29,068 bases of DNA from an uncultured Pseudorhodobacter sp. (GTDB lineage Bacteria; Pseudomonadota; Alphaproteobacteria; Rhodobacterales; Rhodobacteraceae). The DNA lies in assembly GCA_937910975.1 (NCBI GenBank), contig CALEMZ010000275.1, positions 1-29,068 on the forward strand, in the 5' to 3' direction. The notes beneath the pieces are model-generated. The model worked only from the letters and a program-made list of their open reading frames with translations. It had not been told where the DNA came from and did not search any database. The translations under genes and the position numbers were made by a program. This document shows, piece by piece, positions 1 through 6,841 of this stretch; within the stretch, counting starts at the first letter, position 1; each line of letters opens with the position of its first letter.

Positions 1-29
1 GGCAGGAGATTTGCATAAACACTCAAACC

Positions 30-1037
30 CTAAACGCCCGGCGCATCCTTTGCGCTGAACCCATCAAACACCCCCACCATCGCGCGCGCCATCAGGTTGC
101 TCACCTTTGGGCGGGGTAGCGCCGTGAAACCCATGGGGCGGCAAAGCTCCATCGCGGCAACGCCAACACGCGCGGTCAGCGCCCCGTTCACGACCCCTTC
201 GCCAAAGCGCCGCGACAGCTTACCAAGAATGCCGCCCCCCGCAACCGAACCGATCAAGTCATCCCCCAAGGCCATCGCGCCCGTTGCCAGCAAATGCCCA
301 AACACCCGACGCATCAGCTTCAGACTGCCCAAGGTGCCGGATCGTCCGCCATAAAGCGCGGCGATCTTGCGGATCATCGACAGGTTGGCAAACAACGCCA
401 CCGCCACATCGGCCAACGCCAATGGCACCAGCGCCGTCACCGTGGCAACCCGGCGCGCGGCGGCCTCGATCTCAGCCCGCACAGCCAGATCGATGGGGCC
501 CAAAAGCTCCGTTTCCGCCATGTTCAAAAGCGCGTCCGCGTCCAACACATCACCGCGCCGCTCGGCCAACCGAGCCGCCCCCCAGCGCAGATCGGGGCGG
601 TTTTTATAGAGCGCGGCCAGATGGTCCGTGGCCTTTGCAGCCCCTTTAAGGTCATTCACGGCCCGCGCCGCCTCCGCTTCCGCCCGCAACCGGTCCAAAC
701 GGCCAAGAAGATAAAAGCCCAAGGCCTCGCGCAGCGCCAAAGCCACCAGCACCAGAATGGCAAGCCCGGTCAGGCCAAAAGCAGCCCAGCCCAAAACGGA
801 ATTGCGCGCCAGCATCCCGGCAACAAAATCATAGACCGCGGCCGAGATCATGAAGCTGAACAACCCGCCAAAAGCCCAAAGCGCCACGCGGGTCAGGCGC
901 GAGGGCCGCGCCAATGCCACCGCCGAGACTGCAACAACCGCGCGCCCTTCCGGCAAGCCAATATCTGGCACCGGCGGCGCGTCGGAAGGCGTCTGGGGCG
1001 GGCTATCGTCCAGATCGATCAGAACGGGCTTTGCCAT
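30..1037 (-). CDS. YcjF-family (DUF697/TIGR01620-type) inner-membrane protein
   Basis: Predicted 335-residue membrane protein, resembling the YcjF family that travels with YcjX P-loop proteins. An acidic, proline-rich N-terminus (about residues 8-28) precedes two membrane segments at roughly 52-74 and 82-102. A charged, alanine-rich helical stretch follows (about 115-165), then a hydrophobic C-terminal DUF697-like part around residues 210-290. The start chosen is the ATG at 1037, preceded by AAGGAG at good spacing. A longer reading upstream would run into the ycjX coding end. It lies 32 nt downstream of ycjX on the same strand, so the two are very likely co-transcribed. The biochemical role of the family is not well defined; association with envelope or phage-shock stress is known for gammaproteobacterial relatives, but no psp genes are visible here. 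Confidence 0.8.
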   Translation of the reverse strand: MAKPVLIDLDDSPPQTPSDAPPVPDIGLPEGRAVVAVSAVALARPSRLTRVALWAFGGLFSFMISAAVYDFVAGMLARNSVLGWAAFGLTGLAILVLVALALREALGFYLLGRLDRLRAEAEAARAVNDLKGAAKATDHLAALYKNRPDLRWGAARLAERRGDVLDADALLNMAETELLGPIDLAVRAEIEAAARRVATVTALVPLALADVAVALFANLSMIRKIAALYGGRSGTLGSLKLMRRVFGHLLATGAMALGDDLIGSVAGGGILGKLSRRFGEGVVNGALTARVGVAAMELCRPMGFTALPRPKVSNLMARAMVGVFDGFSAKDAPGV

Positions 1038-1069
1038 GTTGTGGCTCCTTTTCATTAACCGAACCGCCG

Positions 1070-2491
1070 TCAACCAAGACGGTCGGCCAGCAGAAATTCT
1101 GCGGCGCGGTCTAGCCGGATATGAGGCGGGCCTTCGCCGGGGCGCAGGGTTAGCCGCGCTGGTGCGAAGGACATGATGGAATAATCCGCCTCCAGCCATT
1201 TTGCCTCCCCCTTGCGGGCGGGGCCAATCAGGTGGTTGGGGTCTTCGGGCAGATGCCCGGCGAACATTGCGGCTTGCTTGCCGGTTTCCAACAAGGTGCC
1301 GCGCACCAGATCAAGGGATTGGCCGGCGTGATCGCGGGTTTCCTCTACCGTGGCGCGCAGTGCGGCAAGCGACATGGCACGGGTTTGCGCCCCGGCAAAG
1401 GCAGCACGGTCGCGGGCCTCGCGCAACAGGGCCTCGGTGATCGCGGTCAGGCGCGGGTGTTGAGTGTGGTGCAGATGGTCGGCCTTGGTGGCGGCGAACA
1501 ATATCTTATCCACCCGTTTGCCCAGCAGGATGGAGCTGAGAAACCCGTTCTGGCCGGGGCGGAACGCGCCCAGAATCTCGGCCATGGTGCGGCGCATATC
1601 TTCGAGCGCCGCGGGGCCTGCATGGATGGCGCCCAGCACATCCATCAGCACAACCTGCCGGTCGATGCGGGCGAAGTGATCGCGAAAGAAGGGGCGGATG
1701 ACGTGGGATTTATAGGCCTCAAACCGGCGCTCCATCTCACGCCAGAGGCTGCCGCGCGGGGTGCTGCCGGGCTTGGGCAACGGCGCGAAGGTCAGCACAG
1801 GGCTGCCCGCCAGATCGCCGGGCAACAAGAACCGCCCCGGCGTGCAATCGGACCAGCCCGCTGCGCGTGCGGCTTGCAAATAGGCGGTATAACCGGCCGC
1901 CAGCGCCTGCGCACGCGGCTCTTCCAACTGCAGCCCCCCGTCTTCGGCCCGCGCCATCGCCATATAGTCGGCGGCCTCGGGGCGGGGCGCGATACGCTCC
2001 AATGTCGCCTCGGCCCATTCGGCATAGGTCTTGCCCATCAACGCGAGGTCCAGCAACCATTCGCCGGGATAGTCTATGATATCGATGTGAAAGGTACGCG
2101 GGCCCGTCAACCCGCCCAAAAGCCCGCCGAAAAAGCCCGAGGGGCGCACGCGCAGCGACAGCCGCAGTTCCGATATCGCGCGGGTGGAGGCAGGCCAATG
2201 CGGCGCGGCCCCCGTAAGGGCAGCAAGATGGGTCTCATAGTCAAAGCGCGGCAGTGTGTCGTCAGGCTGCGGCTGCAAGAACGCGGCTTCAATACGCGGT
2301 GCGGCGGAAAATTGCGGCATCCGCCCCCGGTCCAGCAGATTGGCGACAAGGCTGGTGATGAAAACGGTTTTGCCCGCGCGCGACAACCCCGTCACACCAA
2401 GCCGGATCACCGGTTCAAACAAGGCCTCTGATACGCCGGACACCGCATTTTCCACGCCACGGCTGATGCCATCTCTAATTTCACCCAGCAC
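1070..2491 (-). CDS. YcjX-family P-loop NTPase (DUF463)
   Basis: Predicted 473-residue protein of the YcjX/DUF463 family of GTPase-like proteins. A Walker A-type loop GLSRAGKT is at about residues 35-42. A DYPGEW stretch in the first half looks like a switch/Walker B region, and TKADH later in the protein resembles a guanine-specificity (NKxD-like) motif. I chose the GTG start at 2491 because AGGG sits 6 nt upstream on the coding strand; a TTG at 2494 is too close to it. An ATG at 2605 would add 38 residues with no family look. It leads the ycjX-ycjF pair and is divergent from truA across about 150 nt. The family is established; its substrate and role in this organism are not. Confidence 0.82.
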   Translation of the reverse strand: MLGEIRDGISRGVENAVSGVSEALFEPVIRLGVTGLSRAGKTVFITSLVANLLDRGRMPQFSAAPRIEAAFLQPQPDDTLPRFDYETHLAALTGAAPHWPASTRAISELRLSLRVRPSGFFGGLLGGLTGPRTFHIDIIDYPGEWLLDLALMGKTYAEWAEATLERIAPRPEAADYMAMARAEDGGLQLEEPRAQALAAGYTAYLQAARAAGWSDCTPGRFLLPGDLAGSPVLTFAPLPKPGSTPRGSLWREMERRFEAYKSHVIRPFFRDHFARIDRQVVLMDVLGAIHAGPAALEDMRRTMAEILGAFRPGQNGFLSSILLGKRVDKILFAATKADHLHHTQHPRLTAITEALLREARDRAAFAGAQTRAMSLAALRATVEETRDHAGQSLDLVRGTLLETGKQAAMFAGHLPEDPNHLIGPARKGEAKWLEADYSIMSFAPARLTLRPGEGPPHIRLDRAAEFLLADRLG

Positions 2492-2644
2492 CAAATGCCC
2501 TTTTCTGCTCGCCTGCCCTGATCTGGCATTCCAAAACGGCTCCTCCCACCAAGATAGGCACTTCAAGGCCGGGATCAAAGGGTAAAGCTCGTCCCGCCAT
2601 TTCAAAGACCTTGTCAGGTAATGAGTGGCGCGGTAACGGGGTGT

Positions 2645-3418
2645 ATGCCACGCTATGCACTAAAGATCGAATATGAAGGCGGACCGTTTAACGGTTGGCA
2701 ACGTCAGGCCGAGGGTCAGCTCACGGTGCAGGGCGCGGTGGAGGCTGCGCTGGCGCGGTTGGAACCGGGACCGCATACGATTGCCGCCGCCGGGCGCACC
2801 GATGCAGGTGTGCACGCGCTGGGGCAAGTTGCGCATTGCGATTTGGCAAAAGCATGGGATCCGTTTCGCCTGAGCGGGGCCATTAACGCCCATCTGAGGC
2901 CGCACCCGGTTTCGGTTGTCGCTTGCACGATTGTTCCCGATGATTTCCACGCCCGCTTTTCTGCGCTGGAGCGGGGCTATCTGTTCCGGTTAGTGACCCG
3001 CCGCCCCCCCGTCACCCATGATCGCGGGCTGGTCTGGCAGGTTGGGCATGAGCTGGATATTGAAGCGATGCGCAAAGGGGCCACGCATCTGATCGGGCAC
3101 CATGACTTCACCACCTTCCGTTCCGCCACGTGCCAAGCCGCCTCGCCCGTCAAAACGCTGGATGAGGTCGTGATTACTGAATGCGATTACCCAGAGGGGC
3201 GCGAATATCGCTTCTCTCTGCGTGCCAGATCGTTTTTGCACAATCAGGTGCGGTCTATCGTGGGGACATTGGAGCGTGTTGGAGCGGGAAGCTGGACGCC
3301 GGAACAGGTGGGTGAGGCACTCGCTGCCAAGACCCGCGCAGCATGTGGCCCGGTCTGCCCGCCGCAGGGGCTTTATCTTACAGGCGTCCGCTACCCCACC
3401 GATCCGTTCGCCGAGTAA
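2645..3418 (+). CDS. truA: tRNA pseudouridine(38-40) synthase TruA
   Basis: 257-residue TruA, which isomerises uridines 38-40 in the anticodon arm of many tRNAs. The protein opens with the typical MPRYALKIEYEG strand. It carries the catalytic segment GRTDAGVHALGQ, with the nucleophilic aspartate at residue 53. The later FLHNQVRSIVGTL stretch is also characteristic. Length fits the family (E. coli about 270). The ATG at 2645 is chosen over the in-frame ATG at 2621 because homologues begin at the P-R-Y-x-L strand and GGGG lies just upstream. It is convergent with the exonuclease-fusion gene, and its end is marked by a GC hairpin within a repeat arm. Confidence 0.97.
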   Translation: MPRYALKIEYEGGPFNGWQRQAEGQLTVQGAVEAALARLEPGPHTIAAAGRTDAGVHALGQVAHCDLAKAWDPFRLSGAINAHLRPHPVSVVACTIVPDDFHARFSALERGYLFRLVTRRPPVTHDRGLVWQVGHELDIEAMRKGATHLIGHHDFTTFRSATCQAASPVKTLDEVVITECDYPEGREYRFSLRARSFLHNQVRSIVGTLERVGAGSWTPEQVGEALAAKTRAACGPVCPPQGLYLTGVRYPTDPFAE

Positions 3419-3428
3419 GGTCGGTCGC

Positions 3429-3447
3429 AGGGGGCTTTCCGCCCCCT
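3429..3447 (+). terminator. GC hairpin after truA
   Basis: A perfect 7-bp stem (AGGGGGC / GCCCCCT) with a 5-nt loop TTTCC begins 11 nt after the truA stop, followed by CTT and a second small hairpin (GGCC TTGA GGCC, 3451-3462). The T-tract is weak, so efficiency is uncertain. It is the first part of the repeat arm at 3430-3499. Confidence 0.55.
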
Positions 3448-3499
3448 CTTGGCCTTGAGGCCAATTCACCCCCGAGGATATTTCTGCCGAAAAGAAAGC
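3430..3499 (+). repeat. Inverted 70-nt repeat, arm 1
   Basis: This 70-nt stretch matches the reverse complement of 3630-3699 at 67 of 70 positions; I count differences only in the CCCCC/CCCAC run and the TTTCTG/TTTATA run. It consists of a GC hairpin, a GGCC-TTGA-GGCC mini-hairpin, then a tail running GAGGATATTT..CCGAAAAGAAAG. The same tail recurs at 24503-24525, so this is a dispersed intergenic repeat and not a unique terminator. Relative to truA it is in sense orientation. Confidence 0.85.
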
Positions 3500-3629
3500 C
3501 GTTTAGGAAATTTTAACCGAGACGACATAGCTTCGGTGTTGCGGTACAGGCTGGGAAGCCGATGATCGCCCGGAGAGAAAGCGCCCCGTCTGCTGGAGAA
3601 ATCCCCGATGGGGTGCTGGACCTCTCAGC
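3500..3629. other. Spacer between repeat arms with possible structured RNA
   Basis: About 130 nt without a plausible gene. A nested fold can be drawn: GAGAG near 3573 pairs with CTCTC near 3622. Inside it AGCGCCCC pairs with GGGGTGCT (8 pairs, one G-U) around a roughly 23-nt loop that contains CCCC-GAT-GGGG. No convincing promoter was seen on either strand. It could be a small RNA, readthrough structure, or the unique middle of a small repeat-flanked element. Confidence 0.3.
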
Positions 3630-3699
3630 GCTTTCTTTTCGGTATAAATATCCTCGTGGGTGAATTGGCCTCAAGGCCAAGAGGGGGCGGAAAGCCCCC
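3630..3699 (-). repeat. Inverted 70-nt repeat, arm 2
   Basis: Reverse-complement partner of 3430-3499 (67/70 identical by eye). It lies 21 nt beyond the stop of the minus-strand exonuclease-fusion gene, in sense orientation to that gene. Thus both convergent genes carry the same module at the same relative place. Confidence 0.85.
3683..3699 (-). terminator. GC hairpin after exonuclease-fusion gene
   Basis: On the minus strand GGGGGC TTTCC GCCCCC followed by TCTT forms a 6-bp GC stem with a 5-nt loop. It lies about 20 nt after the stop codon at 3721. It is identical to the hairpin after truA. The short T-tract limits confidence. Confidence 0.5.
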
Positions 3700-3720
3700 C
3701 CCGGTCCCCCATCTTGCGCG

Positions 3721-5823
3721 TCAGTTCAGGTCCTTGAGCAAACGGCCATGGCGGCGCAATTCGGTCAAGACGGCTCCGAAACGCGTTAATCCCCGCCCGT
3801 GCAACATGGGCAATAGCTTTAAGAAAGCATCTGCGGTGGCCAGGCTGTCGCCTATGGCGGTGTGGCGGGCCTCTTCGGGAATGGTAATGGACAAGCGGTG
3901 CGTCAGCGCATCTAGGCTATGCTCCTCATGCTGGCCGAAGATCACGGCAGAAAGCAAAACAGTATCCAGAATCGGATTGTCAAATCGCGCGCCGATCGTT
4001 GGCTCGTGGCGACGCAGAAACGCCATGTCGAACGGCGCATTATGGGCGATCAGCACTGCGCCTTCGGCGAATTTGTGAAAGGCGCGGCCAGCTGTGGCGA
4101 TGTCGGGGGCGCCTTGCACCATCGCTTCGGTGATACCATGGACAGCGGTGGAAGCGGCGGGAATGGACCGGCCCGGATTGACCAGCGTATCAAACACCTC
4201 GGCCTCCACCCGTTTCCCATTCACGATACGCACTGCAGCGATCTGTACGATCTCATCGCCCTGCCCCGGCAAAAGCCCGGTGGTTTCGGTGTCAAATACC
4301 ACATAGATCAGATCTGCCAGATTTGCTTCTGCCACTTTCTCGTTGCGGGCCTTACCCAACAGATCAAAATCATAGACCACGGCGCGGGCAATCGGCTTTG
4401 GGCGCGGACCAGCGTGGCGTGTGATACGCAGCGGCAGGCAGACCGATTGCCACCCGTCGGCCAGCGCCTCCGGCCATACCTCGGTCCCATGGCCCATCAG
4501 CACATGGCGGCCTGTCAGGCCCGGCGCATCTTCATCCAATGGCGCATCCAGCCAGGTTTCCAATTGCCCCACGCGAAGTGCAGGCCCAGCCCATGTCAAG
4601 CGCAGCATGGCATCCGTTCCGTCTTCTTCGATTGTCAGACTGAACTGCTGTACCGAATGAAGAACCGCGATGCCAAGGGTGACATGAGCCAGAAGGACCA
4701 CCACCTCAAACCCATCACAACGCAGCAAGAGCGGCGCATCTTCGGTGGCCAGTGTCAGGCCTTTCGCCTCCAGCCTTGCGCGCAGGCCGTCGGTCAGATC
4801 AGCGACACGCAGCGGCGCGCGGGGAATCGCTTCCGCCCTGCCCTCCTCTAGGCGTTTCGCCAATTCTGTAACGACTTTACTGAGATCGTCGGCCTCTTGC
4901 CGCAGGGCGGCATCCATGGCGGGTGGGGAGGCGATGCCCTCGGGCAACACGGCAAGCAAGGCGCGCAGGTTGGCAGCGGGTCTGCGCACGCGGTCCAGCA
5001 TCTCGGACAGCAGCGCCTCGCGCGCAGCATGAACGGCCAGATCGGCCGTAACATCACGCAGGGTCAGCACATAGCCGGGGGCCGTATCGCCTGCTTGGTT
5101 TGGCAAAAGCCGCATCCGCGCCGCGAGCATCTCGCTGCCATCGCGGGTGGAGCATAGCAGATCAGAGGCCGCATCGGGATCTTCGGCCTCGATCAGGCGG
5201 TGATGAGCGTGGCGGATCGGGCCTTCGCGCAGGTAGTCAAACAAGTTTCGGTCTAGCCCCGGCAATATACCTTTGGCAGCAGCGCCGATCAGGTCCACCG
5301 CCATGCCATTATAGAACACCAGTTGATGGTCGCCCGAGCAAAGCAACACCCCCACCGGCACATCCGACAGTAACGCGACCAGCTTGTCTTTTTCTGCTGA
5401 AAGCCGGGTGGTTTCGCGGGCCACCGCTTCGGCCAGCGCATTGCGGGTTTCCGACAGGCTTAGCGTGGTAGCCTGTGCCGCAGGGGCAAGATCGCCCAGA
5501 TAGCGCGCGACATTCGGGTCCAGCACCGCCGCGACATCGGCATGGGCGCGGGCGCGCAAAGCCCCGGCCAGTTGGTCTATGGGTTTAGAGACGTTCACGT
5601 CAAACAAATACCAAACCGCCGCGGTCAGACCCACAACGCCAAAGCTGCCAATGATCCCGCCTTGCACAAATGCATTAAGCGTTTCAGGCGAGCCTAGCCT
5701 GCGGTAGCCAAGCATCAGGCCCAGGCCCAGAAGCACCACGGCCCCAATCGCCAAGCCCGCGAAGAACAAAAATACCCGCAGCCGCAGGCTTAGGTGGGAA
5801 AGGGCGAAGGGCTTCATGGTCAT
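3721..5823 (-). CDS. Membrane-anchored degenerate sensor kinase fused to DEDDh 3'-5' exonuclease
   Basis: 700-residue protein. Two membrane helices (about 16-38 and 53-73) are followed by a HAMP-like linker (75-130), a coiled stretch with a PAS-like domain (about 140-260), and a region laid out like a histidine-kinase core (265-470). A DnaQ-type exonuclease makes up the C-terminus (505-695). Exonuclease residues are all present: D511 and E513 in FDTETTG, D599 in AHNAPFD, H654 and D659 in HTAIGD. In the kinase-like part the segment DRVRRP (277-282) sits where HELRTP is expected, so the phospho-acceptor histidine appears replaced by aspartate. I see no N, G1 or G2 boxes. The start is the ATG at 5823 with GGGG 8 nt upstream. 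It is last in the acetate-type cluster, 91 nt after a lone response regulator. The exonuclease assignment is firm; sensing through the N-terminal half is inference. Confidence 0.85.
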   Translation of the reverse strand: MTMKPFALSHLSLRLRVFLFFAGLAIGAVVLLGLGLMLGYRRLGSPETLNAFVQGGIIGSFGVVGLTAAVWYLFDVNVSKPIDQLAGALRARAHADVAAVLDPNVARYLGDLAPAAQATTLSLSETRNALAEAVARETTRLSAEKDKLVALLSDVPVGVLLCSGDHQLVFYNGMAVDLIGAAAKGILPGLDRNLFDYLREGPIRHAHHRLIEAEDPDAASDLLCSTRDGSEMLAARMRLLPNQAGDTAPGYVLTLRDVTADLAVHAAREALLSEMLDRVRRPAANLRALLAVLPEGIASPPAMDAALRQEADDLSKVVTELAKRLEEGRAEAIPRAPLRVADLTDGLRARLEAKGLTLATEDAPLLLRCDGFEVVVLLAHVTLGIAVLHSVQQFSLTIEEDGTDAMLRLTWAGPALRVGQLETWLDAPLDEDAPGLTGRHVLMGHGTEVWPEALADGWQSVCLPLRITRHAGPRPKPIARAVVYDFDLLGKARNEKVAEANLADLIYVVFDTETTGLLPGQGDEIVQIAAVRIVNGKRVEAEVFDTLVNPGRSIPAASTAVHGITEAMVQGAPDIATAGRAFHKFAEGAVLIAHNAPFDMAFLRRHEPTIGARFDNPILDTVLLSAVIFGQHEEHSLDALTHRLSITIPEEARHTAIGDSLATADAFLKLLPMLHGRGLTRFGAVLTELRRHGRLLKDLN

Positions 5824-5914
5824 GTGTCGTACCCCGCAAGCTGGAGTGGCGCAGAGGCGGGCACCATTTGGTCGTGCTGCATGTTTCTGCCTTTCCTCGT
5901 CGCGGTGGTCTTCC

Positions 5915-6310
5915 CTAACTTTCCAGCAGCCGACGTACTTCGGCCCGAAGTTCGGCCAACTCAAAGGGTTTGGAGATAAAGCCATTGGCCCCCAAAGCCA
6001 GCCCCTTTTTCCGCTCCATCGCCGAGCCGCGCGCGGTCATCATCAGGATCTTGATACCCGCCAACTCCGGGTCCAGCCGCATACCCTGACAAATCTCATA
6101 GCCCGACATCTCGGGCAGCATCACATCCAACAGCACCAGATCGGGGCGCATTTCGCGAATGCGGGTCAGGGCTTCGCCGCCATTGGCCACGCGGTCATGC
6201 GCATAGCCTTCACGGGTCATCAGGTAATCGAGAGCGAGGGCAATGTTATCCTCATCCTCCACCACCAGAACGCTGTGCCTTTTTCCTTGCTCCGTGGGCA
6301 TCGCCTTCAT
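5915..6310 (-). CDS. Single-domain response regulator (CheY-like receiver)
   Basis: 131-residue receiver domain with no output domain. Acidic pocket residues are in VVEDED (18-21), the phospho-acceptor is D62 in LLDVMLPEMSG, and the conserved Thr (T92) and Lys (K114, in SKPF) are in place, so it should be phosphorylatable. The ATG at 6310 overlaps the stop of the upstream gene as ATGA, which suggests translational coupling; an ATG at 6301 is an alternative. It sits between a small membrane protein gene and the kinase-like/exonuclease fusion. The cognate kinase is unclear, since the neighbouring kinase-like protein lacks a phospho-acceptor histidine. It may take phosphate from another kinase or bind a partner directly. 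Confidence 0.9.
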   Translation of the reverse strand: MKAMPTEQGKRHSVLVVEDEDNIALALDYLMTREGYAHDRVANGGEALTRIREMRPDLVLLDVMLPEMSGYEICQGMRLDPELAGIKILMMTARGSAMERKKGLALGANGFISKPFELAELRAEVRRLLES

Positions 6311-6828
6311 TCCCCCTGGCAGGCCGCCCTTTGCAGCTCGTCCTCTTTGCCGACATCCATCCATTCCCCGGCCGTCAGCGTACCATCGGGCGCAAGTGTC
6401 GCCCCTTCAACCAGATCCGCGCGACGGCCCCCGTCGCAGTCAAATGCCAACGGCACACGGGTGGTCGACATCCAGCGCCGCACCACCAGCACCTCAGCCC
6501 GCCGGAAAGAACTGTTTTCAATGCTTTTTACCATGCCGATGCCATCGAGCGCTGCAAAGCGCGTGGTTACCGGGAAAAGGTAGGTCCACGGGCGATACGG
6601 CACCTTGTCGGCGGGCGAAGACAGGATGACCACCTGTTCCGGCAGCGCCTCGGTTGTGCGGTTATACCATGTGTATTCGTTCCAGATGGAAAACAGCAGC
6701 ATCCCAAGACCAATTGAGGCAGGAAGTGCCCATTTCGGCACGCGGCCCTTGGTCAGGTGACGTGCGACGATGACAAGGCCGACAAGCCCCCCCCCCGCGG
6801 CAAGAGTGGCTATAAAATCCAAAAGCAT
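6307..6828 (-). CDS. Small membrane protein of unknown function
   Basis: 173-residue protein. It starts with a hydrophobic segment (MLLDFIATLAAGGGLVGLVIVA, about residues 2-22) and has a second membrane segment near 38-56. A soluble domain follows that contains LPEQVVILSS and YLFPVTTRFAALDG stretches and a Cys in AFDCDGG. I do not recognise a named family. The ATG at 6828 avoids overlap with the DUF294 gene, which ends 13 nt upstream; the ribosome-binding site is weak. Its stop overlaps the response-regulator start by 4 nt, so it belongs to the same transcript. A role in the transport or signalling unit is inferred from position only. Confidence 0.72.
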   Translation of the reverse strand: MLLDFIATLAAGGGLVGLVIVARHLTKGRVPKWALPASIGLGMLLFSIWNEYTWYNRTTEALPEQVVILSSPADKVPYRPWTYLFPVTTRFAALDGIGMVKSIENSSFRRAEVLVVRRWMSTTRVPLAFDCDGGRRADLVEGATLAPDGTLTAGEWMDVGKEDELQRAACQGE

Positions 6829-6841
6829 ATCGGGGTTTCTT

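Noticed and set aside
1..29. Possible start of another minus-strand gene (ATG at 15, reading MQISC)
   Set aside because: Only five codons fall in the window and no clear ribosome-binding site precedes it, so it cannot be called.
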